Positions 1-9,432 of a stretch of DNA of 64,000 bases are shown piece by piece. A program made the position numbers and the translations under genes. The notes beneath the pieces are model-generated. The model had not been told where the DNA came from, searched no databases, and worked only from the letters and a program-made list of their open reading frames with translations. This DNA is from Arthrobacter sp. HY1533 (GTDB lineage Bacteria; Actinomycetota; Actinomycetes; Actinomycetales; Micrococcaceae). Position 1 is the first letter of the stretch. The number at the start of each line of letters is the position of its first letter. The stretch is taken from contig NZ_JANKZF010000003.1 in assembly GCF_027568515.1 (NCBI RefSeq), positions 1-64,000 on the forward strand. Reading direction: 5' to 3'.

Positions 1-32
1 GGTCACCTTTTTTTTGTTTTTTCCTTCTGTTT

Positions 33-50
33 GGGGGGTTTTGGCCCCCC
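33..50 (-). other. atpA-atpG intergenic hairpin followed by A-rich tract
   Basis: A 6-bp G6/C6 stem with a six-base loop lies just after the atpA stop in the direction of transcription. In the minus-strand RNA it is followed by A-rich sequence, not a U-run, and the last visible bases read AAGGTGA. It therefore looks like an intercistronic structure before an A-rich translation enhancer and ribosome site for atpG, which should start just beyond base 1, rather than a terminator. That atpG follows is inferred from conserved operon order. Confidence 0.4.
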
Positions 51-83
51 ACCGGGCCCCAACAACCCGCATCAGGGATGGTG

Positions 84-1721
84 TCAGCGTTTCTGCTTAA
101 CGATCTTTTCCTGGTCGACGTCCTCGGCGGCAAGCGCATCGAACTCTTCGTGGCCGGCGCCGACAAGCTTGTCGTCGCCATCCCCGAAGAAGCCCTTCTT
201 GAAGTCAACAATGTTGGACTTGAGTGCTTCAACCGTTGAGTCTTCGAGCAGGTTGGTCTGAGCCAAGGTGGTCAGGACCGAGGTGCGCAGGCGCAGGTGC
301 TCCAGGAACTCGGTCTCGAAGCGGCGCACATCTTCCACCGGGACGTTGTCCAGGTAGCCGTTGGTGCCCATCCAGATTGAAACAACCTGGTTTTCGACCG
401 GGAACGGTGCGTACTGGCCCTGCTTGAGCAGTTCCATCAGGCGGGCGCCACGGGTCAGCTGCTGCTTGGAAGCGGCATCCAGGTCCGAGGCAAACATGGC
501 AAATGCCTGCATGTCGCGGTACTGGGCCAATTCCAGCTTCAACGTACCGGAAACCTTCTTCATGGCCTTGACCTGTGCGGCACCGCCAACGCGGGACACA
601 GAGACACCCACGTCAACAGCGGGACGCTGGTTGGCGTTGAAGAGGTCCGACTGCAGGAAGATCTGGCCATCGGTGATGGAAATGACGTTGGTCGGGATGT
701 AGGCCGAGACGTCGTTTGCCTTGGTTTCAATGATCGGCAGGCCGGTCATTGAACCTGCGCCGAGCTCGTCGGAGAGCTTTGCACAGCGTTCCAGCAGGCG
801 GGAGTGCAGGTAGAACACGTCACCCGGGTATGCCTCGCGGCCCGGCGGGCGGCGCAGCAGCAGCGAGACGGCGCGGTAGGCTTCAGCCTGCTTGGAGAGG
901 TCATCAAACACGATCAGGACGTGCTTGCCGGCGTACATCCAGTGCTGGCCGATGGCCGAACCGGTGTAGGGAGCCAGGTACTTGAAACCAGCCGGGTCAG
1001 ATGCCGGGGAGGCAATGATCGTGGTGTATTCCAAGGCACCGTTGTCAGCCAGGGTCTGGCGGACAGCAGCGATGGTGGATGCCTTCTGGCCGATTGCAAC
1101 GTAAACGCAGCGAACCTGCTTCTTGACATCCCCTGAAGCCCAGTTGGCCTTCTGGTTGATGATGGCGTCAACGGCCAGGGCCGTCTTGCCGGTCTGGCGG
1201 TCACCAATGATCAGCTGGCGCTGGCCACGGCCGATCGGGATCATGGCGTCAATGGCCTTCATACCGGTCTGCAGCGGTTCGTGAACCGACTTGCGCTCGG
1301 TAACGCCAGGAGCCTGAAGTTCGAGGGCGCGGCGGCCTTCGGATTCAATCTCGCCCAGGTCGTCCATGGGCTGGCCCAGGGGGTCAACCACGCGGCCCAG
1401 GAAGTTGTCGCCCACCGGCACGGAGAGGATCTCCCCGGTGCGGTGAACCTGCTGGCCCTCGGCGATGCCGGCGAAGTCGCCAAGGACAACAACACCGATC
1501 TCGCGAGTGTCCAAGTTCTGGGCCAGGCCCAGTGTGCCATCTTCGAAACGAAGAAGCTCGTTGGCCATGACGGAGGGAAGACCCTCCACCTTGGCAATGC
1601 CGTCACTAGCCGTGGTGACGCGGCCAACCTCGACGCGCTCTGCGTTGCCCGGTTCATAGGACGCTGCGAACTCATTCAAGGCATTCCGGACGTCGTCGGC
1701 ATTGATGGTCAAGTCGGCCAT
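84..1721 (-). CDS. atpA: F1Fo ATP synthase subunit alpha
   Basis: The product (545 aa) is the alpha subunit of the cytoplasmic F1 head and forms the alpha3beta3 hexamer that makes ATP. The Walker A motif GDRQTGKT is near residues 170-177, after the N-terminal beta-barrel ([19 protein letters not shown]), and length and sequence are typical. The start at 1721 ([15 protein letters not shown]) is chosen because AGGAGAG precedes it by about 12 nt and homologues begin there; an upstream in-frame extension to 1781 has no such support. It is the fifth ATP synthase gene of the operon, after atpH. The 114-nt gap to atpH contains a possible 7-bp stem (1751-1757 with 1774-1780). Confidence 0.98.
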   Translation of the reverse strand: MADLTINADDVRNALNEFAASYEPGNAERVEVGRVTTASDGIAKVEGLPSVMANELLRFEDGTLGLAQNLDTREIGVVVLGDFAGIAEGQQVHRTGEILSVPVGDNFLGRVVDPLGQPMDDLGEIESEGRRALELQAPGVTERKSVHEPLQTGMKAIDAMIPIGRGQRQLIIGDRQTGKTALAVDAIINQKANWASGDVKKQVRCVYVAIGQKASTIAAVRQTLADNGALEYTTIIASPASDPAGFKYLAPYTGSAIGQHWMYAGKHVLIVFDDLSKQAEAYRAVSLLLRRPPGREAYPGDVFYLHSRLLERCAKLSDELGAGSMTGLPIIETKANDVSAYIPTNVISITDGQIFLQSDLFNANQRPAVDVGVSVSRVGGAAQVKAMKKVSGTLKLELAQYRDMQAFAMFASDLDAASKQQLTRGARLMELLKQGQYAPFPVENQVVSIWMGTNGYLDNVPVEDVRRFETEFLEHLRLRTSVLTTLAQTNLLEDSTVEALKSNIVDFKKGFFGDGDDKLVGAGHEEFDALAAEDVDQEKIVKQKR

Positions 1722-1835
1722 CTGCAGTCCCTGCTCTCCTAAGTTGTGGCTGCCGCCGCTAATACAAGTGGTAGGCGGCACCCTAAGTGTTTGATTCAGT
1801 CTGTTGTGGACTGGCGGGTGTGGAACTAAGAGTCC

Positions 1836-2651
1836 CTACACTGCCAACCGGCGGCGAAGTTCGGCAATGCGGGTTGCTGCGGTTGCGTCAACAACCTCAG
1901 ATCCCACAACAACCTTGATTCCGCCGACCAATGTCGGATCGATCGTGACATTGATCTTCAAGTCGCGGCCATAGAGGTTGTTCAAGCCGGCCTGCAGGCG
2001 GGCGAGCTGCTCTTCGCTCAGGTCACGGGTGACACTGACGGAGGCAATCCAGCGCTGCTGGCGCTTGGCAACCAATTCCACGAAACGTTGCACCAGGGCC
2101 GTTGGCTTGAGCCCGCGGGGGGCAGTCACGGCCTGGTGGATCAACAGCGCGGCGACGTCGCCGGCTTCCGGGACAACCTTGCGCGCCAGGGCGCCCTTGG
2201 CTGCATCCGAGGCCTGTGCATCGTCAAATGCGCGCTGCAGATCATGACTGGACCCAACAACACGGATAAACGAGAAGAGTTCCTCTTCAAGCTTGTCCAG
2301 GTTGGCAGAACCGCCACCTTGACCTTCAGCAACTGCGATCGCCGATGTTGCTGCCAGGACTTCGAGTGCATCGCCCAGGTCACGTGCCGAGCTCCATCGT
2401 GAGGCAACCAGGTCCAGGAAGACGGCCTGCGCCTGGGCGCCGACCTTGCCCGAGACCAGCTTGGTGGCCAGTGCTGCCTTGTCCGCACCCTGGCGGGTGG
2501 GATCAGTCAGTGCGCGGCGCAGGCCGGCGTTGCTGTCCAGGAGCTCCAAGATGCCAAAGAGGTCCTGGGCCAGTGCGATCGACGCAGTGGCAAGCTGGGG
2601 TTCCAACGACTCCAGGGCCGCTGCCAATGACTTGCTCGATACACCTGCCAT
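1836..2651 (-). CDS. atpH: F1Fo ATP synthase subunit delta
   Basis: The product (271 aa) is the delta subunit, which sits on top of F1 and joins it to the peripheral stalk. The length matches actinobacterial delta subunits, which are longer than the roughly 180-aa E. coli protein. The N-terminal half (ASIALAQDLFGILELLDSN) is the helical F1-binding domain, and the C-terminal end (VGGIKVVVGSEVVDATAATR) carries the conserved OSCP/delta signature. The ATG overlaps the atpF stop by one base (TAATG), so translation is probably coupled. Confidence 0.97.
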   Translation of the reverse strand: MAGVSSKSLAAALESLEPQLATASIALAQDLFGILELLDSNAGLRRALTDPTRQGADKAALATKLVSGKVGAQAQAVFLDLVASRWSSARDLGDALEVLAATSAIAVAEGQGGGSANLDKLEEELFSFIRVVGSSHDLQRAFDDAQASDAAKGALARKVVPEAGDVAALLIHQAVTAPRGLKPTALVQRFVELVAKRQQRWIASVSVTRDLSEEQLARLQAGLNNLYGRDLKINVTIDPTLVGGIKVVVGSEVVDATAATRIAELRRRLAV

Positions 2652-3205
2652 TACTTCGATGCACCCGCGTTCGTCTGGTTTTCCAGATCAGCCAGGAAGC
2701 GCTCAACGACGCGGTTGGAACGCGCATCGTCTTCGAGTGCTTCGCCGACGATCTTGCCGGCAAGCGACGTTGCCAAGGTGCCAACCTCGCTGCGGAGGGA
2801 GTTCACTGCGGCAACACGCTCGGATTCGATCGTGACCTGTGCCTGTGCGGTGATGCGTGCAGATTCCTCTGCAGCCTTCGCCTTCAGGTCAGCCAGGATC
2901 TGGGCGCCTTCTGCACGGGCGGTCTCACGGATGGTGTTGGCCTCCGTGCGTGCGTCCATCAGCTGGGCCTTGTACTGCTCCAGGAGGGCGTTGGCTTCTG
3001 CCTGCGCCTCTTCTGCCTTCTCGAGCCCACCTTCGATGGCCTCTACACGGTCGGTGTAGGACTTCTCGAAGGTCGGTGCGATGAATTTCTTCACCACGAA
3101 GAGCAGGACAGCGAAGGACACAGCAGTAACTAGTATTTCCCAAACATTGGGAACAAGCGGGTTTGCACCCTCACTAGCAGCGAGGATTACTTCTGCGGTA
3201 ATCAT
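2651..3205 (-). CDS. atpF: F1Fo ATP synthase subunit b
   Basis: The product (184 aa) is the peripheral stalk subunit b. One membrane helix lies at about residues 20-40 (EILVTAVSFAVLLFVV), followed by a long charged alpha-helical stretch rich in Glu, Ala, Arg and Lys that forms the coiled-coil stator. The gene lies between atpE and atpH and overlaps atpH by one base. Length and architecture are normal for the family. Confidence 0.97.
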   Translation of the reverse strand: MITAEVILAASEGANPLVPNVWEILVTAVSFAVLLFVVKKFIAPTFEKSYTDRVEAIEGGLEKAEEAQAEANALLEQYKAQLMDARTEANTIRETARAEGAQILADLKAKAAEESARITAQAQVTIESERVAAVNSLRSEVGTLATSLAGKIVGEALEDDARSNRVVERFLADLENQTNAGASK

Positions 3206-3247
3206 TTCTCACTAATCCTTAATCTGATATTTGTCCATGAACACTGC

Positions 3248-3265
3248 GGCCCCCGCAAAGGGGCC
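3248..3265 (-). other. atpE-atpF intergenic hairpin
   Basis: GGCCCC and GGGGCC form a 6-bp stem with a six-base loop 17 nt after the atpE stop and before atpF. There is no U-run, so termination is unlikely. Intercistronic structures like this can adjust the ratio of subunit c to the other subunits; that role is inferred. Confidence 0.35.
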
Positions 3266-3281
3266 AGGGGGTTCAAAAGGA

Positions 3282-3497
3282 CTAAGCGCCGATGACGAAG
3301 GCGAAGACCAGGCCCAAGATGGCCAGTGCTTCTGCAAGGGCGAAGCCAAGCAGTGCGATGGGCTGCAGGATGCGCTGTGCTTCGGGCTGGCGGGCCACAC
3401 CGTTGATGTATGCGGCGAAGATCATGCCCACACCAATAGCCGAGCCAATTGCTGCCAGGCCGTAGCCAATCATGTTGAGCGAGCCGTGGAGTTCCAT
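3282..3497 (-). CDS. atpE: F1Fo ATP synthase subunit c
   Basis: The product (71 aa) is the proteolipid of the membrane c-ring. It is two hydrophobic helices joined by the polar loop ARQPEAQ. The proton-carrying acidic residue is Glu56 in the second helix ([10 protein letters not shown]), and the glycine-rich first helix (IGSAIGVG) is typical of ring packing. A strong ribosome site (AAAGGAACGAA) precedes the ATG, consistent with the high copy number of this subunit. Confidence 0.98.
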   Translation of the reverse strand: MELHGSLNMIGYGLAAIGSAIGVGMIFAAYINGVARQPEAQRILQPIALLGFALAEALAILGLVFAFVIGA

Positions 3498-3592
3498 TTC
3501 GTTCCTTTCAAGATACCGGCGTTGTGCCGGCAGGTTGTGAGGTGATTCTTTAGGGGAAAGCTTGTGGGGGTGAACCCGGGAGGGAAAACGTC

Positions 3593-4405
3593 TTAGTGTG
3601 CGTCAGCTTCCAGGCTGCCCTGGATGTAGATCGCGGTCAGCAGCGTGAACACAAACGCCTGCAGGACCATGATCAGAAGTTCCAGGAAGTACATGGCAAC
3701 TGAGCCCGCGATCACTGCAACGCCTGTGGCGTTGAGCAGGATGCTGTCCTGGACGACGATCAGGTACTGCGCGCCGCTGCCTGCCAGTGCCACAATCATG
3801 TGGCCGGCCAGCATTGTCGCCATCAAACGCAGGGAGTGCGTCAGCGGGCGGACAATGAAGTTGGAAATGATTTCCAAGGGCACCATCAGCGGCATGATCC
3901 AGCCGGGAACACCGGAGGGAACAACTGCCAGCTTGAAGTAGCGGATGCCGTGCTTCTGCACGCCAACACCGATCCACGTGAAGTAGATGATGAGGGCGAT
4001 TGCATAGGCACTGCCTGCGTGTGAGAACGAGGGCAGCTGCAGCAGCGGGATTGCGCCGAAGATGTTGTTCAGCAGCACAAACAGGAACACGGAGAAGAGC
4101 AGCGGCACCCAGGGGCGGAAGTTCTTCTCACCCATGATGTCGCGGCCCACAGTGTTGCGCGCGAAGCTGTAGAAGCCTTCGGCGAAGAACTGGAGCCGGC
4201 CCGGAACCAGTTTCGGGTTACGGATCGCAACTTTAAAGAAAACAGTGATCAAGACCACCGACAAGATGACCATGATCATCTGCTTGCCGAGCCCAGTGCC
4301 GTATTCGGCCATCCAGGGAAGGATGTCTGGGAGGTGGGTGTCACTAATCGTCGGTGGAACGAAGCCACCGTCATTCGAGGCCATCGGAAGCGCAAACGCG
4401 GTCAA
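3593..4405 (-). CDS. atpB: F1Fo ATP synthase subunit a
   Basis: The product (270 aa from the chosen start) is the membrane channel subunit a. Several hydrophobic helices are visible, and the segment [15 protein letters not shown] holds the essential arginine that faces the c-ring. The chosen start is a TTG at 4405, because GAGAGGA lies about 7 nt before it and the resulting N-terminus matches the expected length; an ATG frame opening at 4441 lacks a good ribosome site, and an internal ATG lies 8 codons downstream. The gene starts the core atpB-E-F-H-A series. Confidence 0.95.
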   Translation of the reverse strand: MTAFALPMASNDGGFVPPTISDTHLPDILPWMAEYGTGLGKQMIMVILSVVLITVFFKVAIRNPKLVPGRLQFFAEGFYSFARNTVGRDIMGEKNFRPWVPLLFSVFLFVLLNNIFGAIPLLQLPSFSHAGSAYAIALIIYFTWIGVGVQKHGIRYFKLAVVPSGVPGWIMPLMVPLEIISNFIVRPLTHSLRLMATMLAGHMIVALAGSGAQYLIVVQDSILLNATGVAVIAGSVAMYFLELLIMVLQAFVFTLLTAIYIQGSLEADAH

Positions 4406-4496
4406 CGCGCTGTCCTCTCTGCAGTTTCGGTCATAGGGCAAGTGTGCTGGGCCATCGCGAGACGGTCAGCTACGTGAAAGAGTCTGATGGTGGGAT

Positions 4497-4751
4497 TCAT
4501 TGCTGTTTGCCATTATCTGGGCGGCCATGCCTTTGATAATGCCGGGCCAGGTAGTATCCGCAGACCGCCCCAACGGGTATGGCAGCGAACACAATCCAAG
4601 CAGTGTGCAATAAAAAGTCCAGTCCCCACCCTATCAAACCCCAGAGAAGGATTCCGCCAATAATGTAGGTGTAATCCAGCTTTCCGGCGTTCTGCGCCGG
4701 TGGAACAACCACATGGCGGGGTTCTGTGCCGTCGGGGTCCTTATGCGTCAT
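4497..4751 (-). CDS. AtpZ/AtpI-type small membrane protein ahead of the atp operon
   Basis: This 84-aa protein has two membrane segments (YTYIIGGILLWGLIGWGLDF and a second hydrophobic stretch ending in GYYLARHY) after a hydrophilic N-terminus. Its size and place just before atpB fit the AtpZ/AtpI group, which in other bacteria helps c-ring assembly or ion supply to ATP synthase. The ATG overlaps the end of the upstream membrane gene by 11 nt, so the two are probably co-translated. The assignment rests on topology and position, not on a catalytic motif. Confidence 0.75.
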   Translation of the reverse strand: MTHKDPDGTEPRHVVVPPAQNAGKLDYTYIIGGILLWGLIGWGLDFLLHTAWIVFAAIPVGAVCGYYLARHYQRHGRPDNGKQQ

Positions 4752-5283
4752 GGGAACCGTCCTTTGTGTCGCTGGTGCTGCCGTTGCCGGCCTCGCCTGC
4801 GGGGCTGGCCGGGGCCTGCGCCGGCACCGCCGACTCATCGAAAATCAGGAAGCGCTGCTTGCTGAAGATGACCACCTCGGTGGCCTGCCACAGCAGCACG
4901 CAGGCCACTGCGGCACCTGCAAACCAGGGCTTGTTGAGCCAGCCGGGGGTTCCCATGGCGAAAAGCACCGCGGCAAACCCCACAACCTTCACAAAGTACG
5001 TCATGACAAAGATGCCCATGACGGCCTGGGGCATTTTCCTGCTGAACAGGTGGCCCACCAGCAGGCTCAGGCCAAAGAAGGAGATGACCAACAGCGAGCC
5101 AAACAGCACGCTGGCCACTCCGTCCGCATCGGTGAAGATGAAGGCCAGCAGGACCATGACGGCAACGGCAATGCCGTCCACCAGCAGGCACTTTTTCAGG
5201 ATGTTCCAGCTGGGGCTCGCAGTGGGACCCGAGGCCGCAAAAGGCGCCTGCGCAGCGCTGTAGTGGGCGCTTTTGTCCTTCAT
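4741..5283 (-). CDS. ATP synthase I-like integral membrane protein
   Basis: The protein (180 aa) has four predicted membrane helices starting with LLVDGIAVAVMVLLAFIF, including one containing MGIFVMTYFVKVVGF, and a polar Ala/Pro/Ser-rich C-terminal tail. It matches the usual position of the hypothetical protein before atpB in actinobacteria (the Rv1303 position in M. tuberculosis) and the ATP synthase I superfamily by topology. It is the first gene after the likely atp operon promoter. A role in F-type ATPase assembly is inferred from synteny only. Confidence 0.75.
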   Translation of the reverse strand: MKDKSAHYSAAQAPFAASGPTASPSWNILKKCLLVDGIAVAVMVLLAFIFTDADGVASVLFGSLLVISFFGLSLLVGHLFSRKMPQAVMGIFVMTYFVKVVGFAAVLFAMGTPGWLNKPWFAGAAVACVLLWQATEVVIFSKQRFLIFDESAVPAQAPASPAGEAGNGSTSDTKDGSHDA

Positions 5284-5350
5284 GGGAGCTCCGTCGTCTG
5301 GGGCGGGTGCCCACGGCGGGGCAAGAGGCGGGTGAATGTCACCGATGCCA

Positions 5351-5356
5351 ATTCTA
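5351..5356 (-). promoter_or_regulatory. candidate -10 box of the atp operon
   Basis: On the minus strand the 118-nt gap after wecA contains GTAGAATT, with TAGAAT a good actinobacterial -10, about 67 nt before the first ATG of the operon. No clear -35 element is visible. TTCTA/TAGAA form a short inverted repeat at the same place. Confidence 0.4.
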
Positions 5357-5400
5357 CATGAGATAGAACTGATGCCGCACGCCGGGTGCCCGCCATGGCG

Positions 5401-6438
5401 TCACACAGCCTTCGCAGCCCGCCGGCGCAGCAGTTTCTGGAAAAGCGTTGGCGTGCGCAGGTAGCACAGCACCACGGCAAAACCGGCGGCGGTGGCGGCA
5501 ATCTGCGCCACCTCCCCGCCTTGGGCGGCGATGATGCCCAGCACGCTTACCAGGATGGTGGCCCCGGCCACCACGGCGGTGGCCTGGACGTGGCCCAGGC
5601 CCACGATTGTCAGCCGCTGGTACACATGCTGGCGGTGCGCCACGTACCAGCGCTCACCGGCCAGCAGCCTGCGCAGGAACGTCACAAAGGTGTCCGTGAG
5701 GTAGATCAGCACGGGGGAGAAAATGTATTCCACCGGGACGCCGGCAAGGAAGGCGCACATGGCTGTCACGGAAATGGCGGCACCGAGCAGGTAGCTGCCC
5801 ACATCGCCCAGGAACACCTTGTTGCGGCTCAGGTTCCACGGCAGGAAGCCGGCGAACGCCAAGGCGATGGCAATGCCCGCATAGACCAGCCAGGAATGCC
5901 CCGTGAGGTGCCCGGCGTAGGCATAGAAGCCGCCCACGAGCAGGCCGTGCGAGCCGGAAATGCCGTTGATGCCGTCCATGAAGTTCGTGACGTTGATGTA
6001 CGCGGCCACCGCGAGGGCCCCGGCAGGGATGAGCCACAGTTGCTGCCTGCCCGGGTCGATCACGGCCACCGCCGCCGTTGCCAGGCCGCCAACGCCCAGC
6101 TGCAGCCCTGCGCGGACCTTCACGGAGAGCCCCTTGATGTCCTCGACCCAGCCAATGGCGGCGGCGGCAAGCACGACGGCGAGAATCACCGTGAGCGTCA
6201 ACTGCGCCCCGTTCCCGGCACCGGTCTGTGGCATGAAGACGGCTGTCAGCACGGCTGCGGCCAGGGCGACCGCGGTGGTGATGCCCATGCCGCGGATGGT
6301 GGGCACGGAGTGCGATGAACGGGCGTTGGGGACGTCAAGCACCCCGGCGCGCGCCAACAGGGGCCGCGCCGCGAACGGCAGCACGAGCGCCAGGACAAGC
6401 GCCACGGCGCCCACTGTGATTTGTGCCCAGGTCTCCAT
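5401..6438 (-). CDS. wecA: WecA/MraY-family polyprenyl-phosphate GlcNAc-1-phosphate transferase
   Basis: The integral membrane enzyme (345 aa) should transfer GlcNAc-1-phosphate from UDP-GlcNAc to decaprenyl phosphate, the first step of linker or wall-glycan synthesis. Family motifs are NFMDGINGISG near residue 151 and FLGDVGSYLLG near residue 208, with about eleven hydrophobic helices. The ATG overlaps the stop of the preceding dehydratase gene by one base (TGATG). It is orthologous in position to rfe/Rv1302 ahead of the atp operon. The acceptor and sugar are inferred from the family. Confidence 0.9.
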   Translation of the reverse strand: METWAQITVGAVALVLALVLPFAARPLLARAGVLDVPNARSSHSVPTIRGMGITTAVALAAAVLTAVFMPQTGAGNGAQLTLTVILAVVLAAAAIGWVEDIKGLSVKVRAGLQLGVGGLATAAVAVIDPGRQQLWLIPAGALAVAAYINVTNFMDGINGISGSHGLLVGGFYAYAGHLTGHSWLVYAGIAIALAFAGFLPWNLSRNKVFLGDVGSYLLGAAISVTAMCAFLAGVPVEYIFSPVLIYLTDTFVTFLRRLLAGERWYVAHRQHVYQRLTIVGLGHVQATAVVAGATILVSVLGIIAAQGGEVAQIAATAAGFAVVLCYLRTPTLFQKLLRRRAAKAV

Positions 6439-8336
6439 CAGGCACCCGCCGCAACGTCGCCGTCGGACTCGTCGATGCTGGGCACGCCCGGCCCCGCCTC
6501 GTCGCGCGTGTGCTGCAGCCACAGTTCCAGGTCCAGGTCCGCCGGATCCAGGGGGCGGGCCTGCGTGTGGGAAATCTTGGGGTGGCCGTCCGGGTCCTTG
6601 ATTTCGTCGTCGCCCGTGAGCTGTTCGTGCAGCTTCTCCGAGGGGCGCAGGCCCGTGATCTCAATCTTGATGTTCCGCCCGGACATGGCAATCATGCGCT
6701 CGGCCACGTCCATGATGCGCACGGGCTCGCCCATGTCCAGGATCAGCACGTCGCCGCCGTGGCCAATGGCGCCGGCCTGGATGACAAGCTGGCAGGCCTC
6801 GGGGATGGTCATGAAGAAGCGCGTCACGTCGGGGTGGGTGACGGTGACGGGGCCGCCGTTGTTGATCTGGTCGGTGAACAGCGGCAGCATTGAACCGCGG
6901 CTGCCGATCACGTTGCCGAAGCGGACGGAGACGTAGCGCTTGCCCGTCTCCCCCGCCATCCAGGCCGTGAGCTTCTCGGCGGCGCGCTTGGAGTGGCCCA
7001 GGGCCGTGGTGGGGCTGGCGGCCTTGTCGGTGGAGATGTTCACATAAGTTTCAACGTCAACGCTGCGGGCCGCGGCCAAGACGTTCAGGGAGCCCAGCAC
7101 GTTGGTCTTCCAGCCCTCCTCCGGGTACATCTGCAACAGCGGTGCGTGCTTGAGGGCCGCTGCGTGGAAAACCACCTCGGGACGGCGCTTGGCGAAGATT
7201 TCGTTGAGCGAATCGGCGTCGCGGATGTCGGCGAGCACAATGTTGTTGTTGTCCAGCAGGCCGTGGCCCCAGATGGACAGCTGCGTGTGCTGGAGCCCGG
7301 ATTCGTCCCTGTCCAGCATGATCAGCTCGGCCGGGTCAAAGCCGTGCAGCTGGCGGCACAGCTCGGAGCCGATCGAGCCGCCGGCACCTGTCACCAGGAC
7401 GCGCTTGCCCCGGATGTAGCCGGCAATCTGCTCCACCTCGGTCTCCACGGGCGATCGGCCAATGAGGTCGGCGACATCAATTTCGCGGAAGTCCGTCAGC
7501 CCGCCCTTGCTGTCTTTGTTGGTGTCGGGGCTGAGCATCTCCTGCAACGGCGGCAGGACCAGCACCTTCACGCCCAGCCCGGAGACGCGGTCCGAAATCC
7601 GGCGGATGGCCCGCGAGTCCAGGTGGGCAATGGCCAGGACCACCACCGTGGACTTGGTGCGCTTGATGATCTCGGGCAGTTCGTCGCCAATGCCCAGCAC
7701 GCCCACCGAGCTCAGGCGCAGGTGCTTCTTGGTGGGGTCGTCGTCGATCAGGCCCACGGGGACGTACGGGGACTCGGGGTCCTGGACCATGCGGGTGACA
7801 AGCGAGTTGCCCAGGAAGCCGGCGCCGTAGACAAGGGTCCGCTGGGCCTCCTCGCCGAAGATCGGCTTGCCCTCGACGTACAGTCGCTTGGCGTAGCGCA
7901 CGGCGGCCATGAGCAGGGCCGCGAAGGGGAAGGCGATGACGGCCACGGAGCGGGCAATGTGGAGTTCGTTGATGAGCACCGACAGGAAGACGCTGGTGAC
8001 CACGGCGACAATGAGCGTCACGGCGACCAGGACCCTGGCCTCGTGGATGCTGCCAAAGGTGTAGCGGCCCCGGTACAGGGCCATGTACCAGCCGGCAATG
8101 AGCTGTGTGGCAACGGCCACGGCGATCAGGCCCGCCAGGCCAACAAAGTTGATCAGGCCAATGTCGAGTTCATAGCGCAGCAGCACTGCCAAAAAGAGCG
8201 CCACGGCCCAGGCAAGGGAGTCGAGCAGGGCCTGTGACCAGAGCCAGAGCCGGGGCTTCCGCTCGCCGTCCCCGGAAGGGCCGGATCCCTGGCCCGCTGC
8301 GGGGATTCCGGCTGCCTGCTTGCTGGAGGTATTCAA
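6438..8336 (-). CDS. Membrane-bound UDP-sugar 4,6-dehydratase (CapD/PglF/WbpM type)
   Basis: The product has 632 aa. Four N-terminal membrane helices (about residues 35-150) and a CoA-binding-like domain precede an extended SDR domain with VTGAGGSIGSE near residue 314. The motif STDKAASPTTALGHSK (about 425-440) is the catalytic segment of inverting UDP-GlcNAc 4,6-dehydratases; where the WbpM/PglF enzymes carry Met in place of the SDR Tyr, this protein has Leu. It probably supplies a 4-keto-6-deoxy sugar to the neighbouring WecA and glycosyltransferases. The start is a TTG at 8336 with only a weak ribosome site; an in-frame later start is possible. Confidence 0.88.
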   Translation of the reverse strand: MNTSSKQAAGIPAAGQGSGPSGDGERKPRLWLWSQALLDSLAWAVALFLAVLLRYELDIGLINFVGLAGLIAVAVATQLIAGWYMALYRGRYTFGSIHEARVLVAVTLIVAVVTSVFLSVLINELHIARSVAVIAFPFAALLMAAVRYAKRLYVEGKPIFGEEAQRTLVYGAGFLGNSLVTRMVQDPESPYVPVGLIDDDPTKKHLRLSSVGVLGIGDELPEIIKRTKSTVVVLAIAHLDSRAIRRISDRVSGLGVKVLVLPPLQEMLSPDTNKDSKGGLTDFREIDVADLIGRSPVETEVEQIAGYIRGKRVLVTGAGGSIGSELCRQLHGFDPAELIMLDRDESGLQHTQLSIWGHGLLDNNNIVLADIRDADSLNEIFAKRRPEVVFHAAALKHAPLLQMYPEEGWKTNVLGSLNVLAAARSVDVETYVNISTDKAASPTTALGHSKRAAEKLTAWMAGETGKRYVSVRFGNVIGSRGSMLPLFTDQINNGGPVTVTHPDVTRFFMTIPEACQLVIQAGAIGHGGDVLILDMGEPVRIMDVAERMIAMSGRNIKIEITGLRPSEKLHEQLTGDDEIKDPDGHPKISHTQARPLDPADLDLELWLQHTRDEAGPGVPSIDESDGDVAAGA

Positions 8337-8532
8337 TGCGACTCTGGTTCCGTATTCTGCCGGTTGCTAGGTTGCTGAGGCCTTGTTCCACGGCACAGCG
8401 GCGGCCCATGATGGCGGCTGTACTAAAGTGGAGGCTACACAAGAATAGTAATCCCTTTGGGCGATTACCCACTGTTTAGCCGTGCCGCATGCCGCGCAAC
8501 CGCCGCGGGCAGGCGCCCGAGAGGACCCTCCC

Positions 8533-9432
8533 TTGACCGATACCGTAGCCGTCGCTGCCGTCACCTTTGACAGGCCCTCGGACGTGCGCACCCTGCTCGG
8601 GGCCCTGGCCGCGCAAAGCCACACGCCGCACGCCATCGCCCTGGTGGATTCGGGCACACAGGACGTGCGCAGCATTGCCGAGGAGTCACCGGCCGAGGTC
8701 ACGTATGTGAGGTCGCTGGCCAACCTGGGCGGCGCCGGCGGGTTCTCACTGGCCATCCTGAACGCCATTGCCTCGGGTGCGCAGTGGGTCTGGATCATGG
8801 ACGACGACGCCCATCCCGAGGACCCCGAATGCCTGGCCACACTGCTGGCAGCGGCGAAGGAGCGCGGCCTGGACGTGGTGGTGCCCATCATCGTGGCCCC
8901 GGGCGAGCCCACCAAGCTGTCCTTCCCGTTCCGCATTGACGGCCACCTCACGCATGAGCGTTCAGTGGTGGAGCCGCTGGGCTTCATTGACAACGTGGGC
9001 CAGTTCTTCAATGGCGCATTGATCCGCAGCGACGTCTTCTTCAAGGTGGGCCTGCCCGATCTGCGCCTGTTCATCCGCGGCGATGAAACCGACTTCATGC
9101 TGCGACTGCGCGAGGCCAAGGTGAAGTTCGGCACCGTCACCTCCGTGGCACTGAGCCACCCGGTGGGCTGGGGCGAGGTCCAGCAGGTCCTGGGCGACCG
9201 CCTGCACGTGCTGGTCCCGGAAACTGCCTTCAAGCGCTTCTACTATTACCGCAACCGCGGCCACCTCACCCGCAAGCACCGCCGCGTGCGCTCCTTCGTG
9301 GCCGACGCGGTGGGATACCCCCTGTTCTTCCTCAAAAAGGGCGATCTCAAGGGCCTGGCCAAGTGGGCCGGCACGTACGGCGCCGGGCTGCGCGGGGCAA
9401 AGTTCGGCCCCATGAAGGACCAAAAGTTTTGA
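8533..9432 (+). CDS. GT2 glycosyltransferase (GlfT1/rhamnosyltransferase-like), first of pair
   Basis: The product (299 aa) has the GT-A fold: VAAVTFDRP near the N-terminus, NLGGAGGFS (the NxGGAGGF motif of GlfT1-like enzymes) and the metal/nucleotide motif WIMDDDAHPED around residue 85. The TTG start at 8533 is chosen because GAGAGGA lies about 7 nt upstream; the frame opens further upstream without a ribosome site. It heads a three-gene overlapping operon divergent from the dehydratase gene. The likely role is transfer of a sugar to a cell-surface glycan; donor and acceptor cannot be told from sequence. Confidence 0.87.
   Translation: MTDTVAVAAVTFDRPSDVRTLLGALAAQSHTPHAIALVDSGTQDVRSIAEESPAEVTYVRSLANLGGAGGFSLAILNAIASGAQWVWIMDDDAHPEDPECLATLLAAAKERGLDVVVPIIVAPGEPTKLSFPFRIDGHLTHERSVVEPLGFIDNVGQFFNGALIRSDVFFKVGLPDLRLFIRGDETDFMLRLREAKVKFGTVTSVALSHPVGWGEVQQVLGDRLHVLVPETAFKRFYYYRNRGHLTRKHRRVRSFVADAVGYPLFFLKKGDLKGLAKWAGTYGAGLRGAKFGPMKDQKF

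Noticed and set aside
33-50. Terminator after atpA
   Set aside because: On the transcribed strand the hairpin is followed by A-rich sequence rather than a U-run, and atpG should follow.
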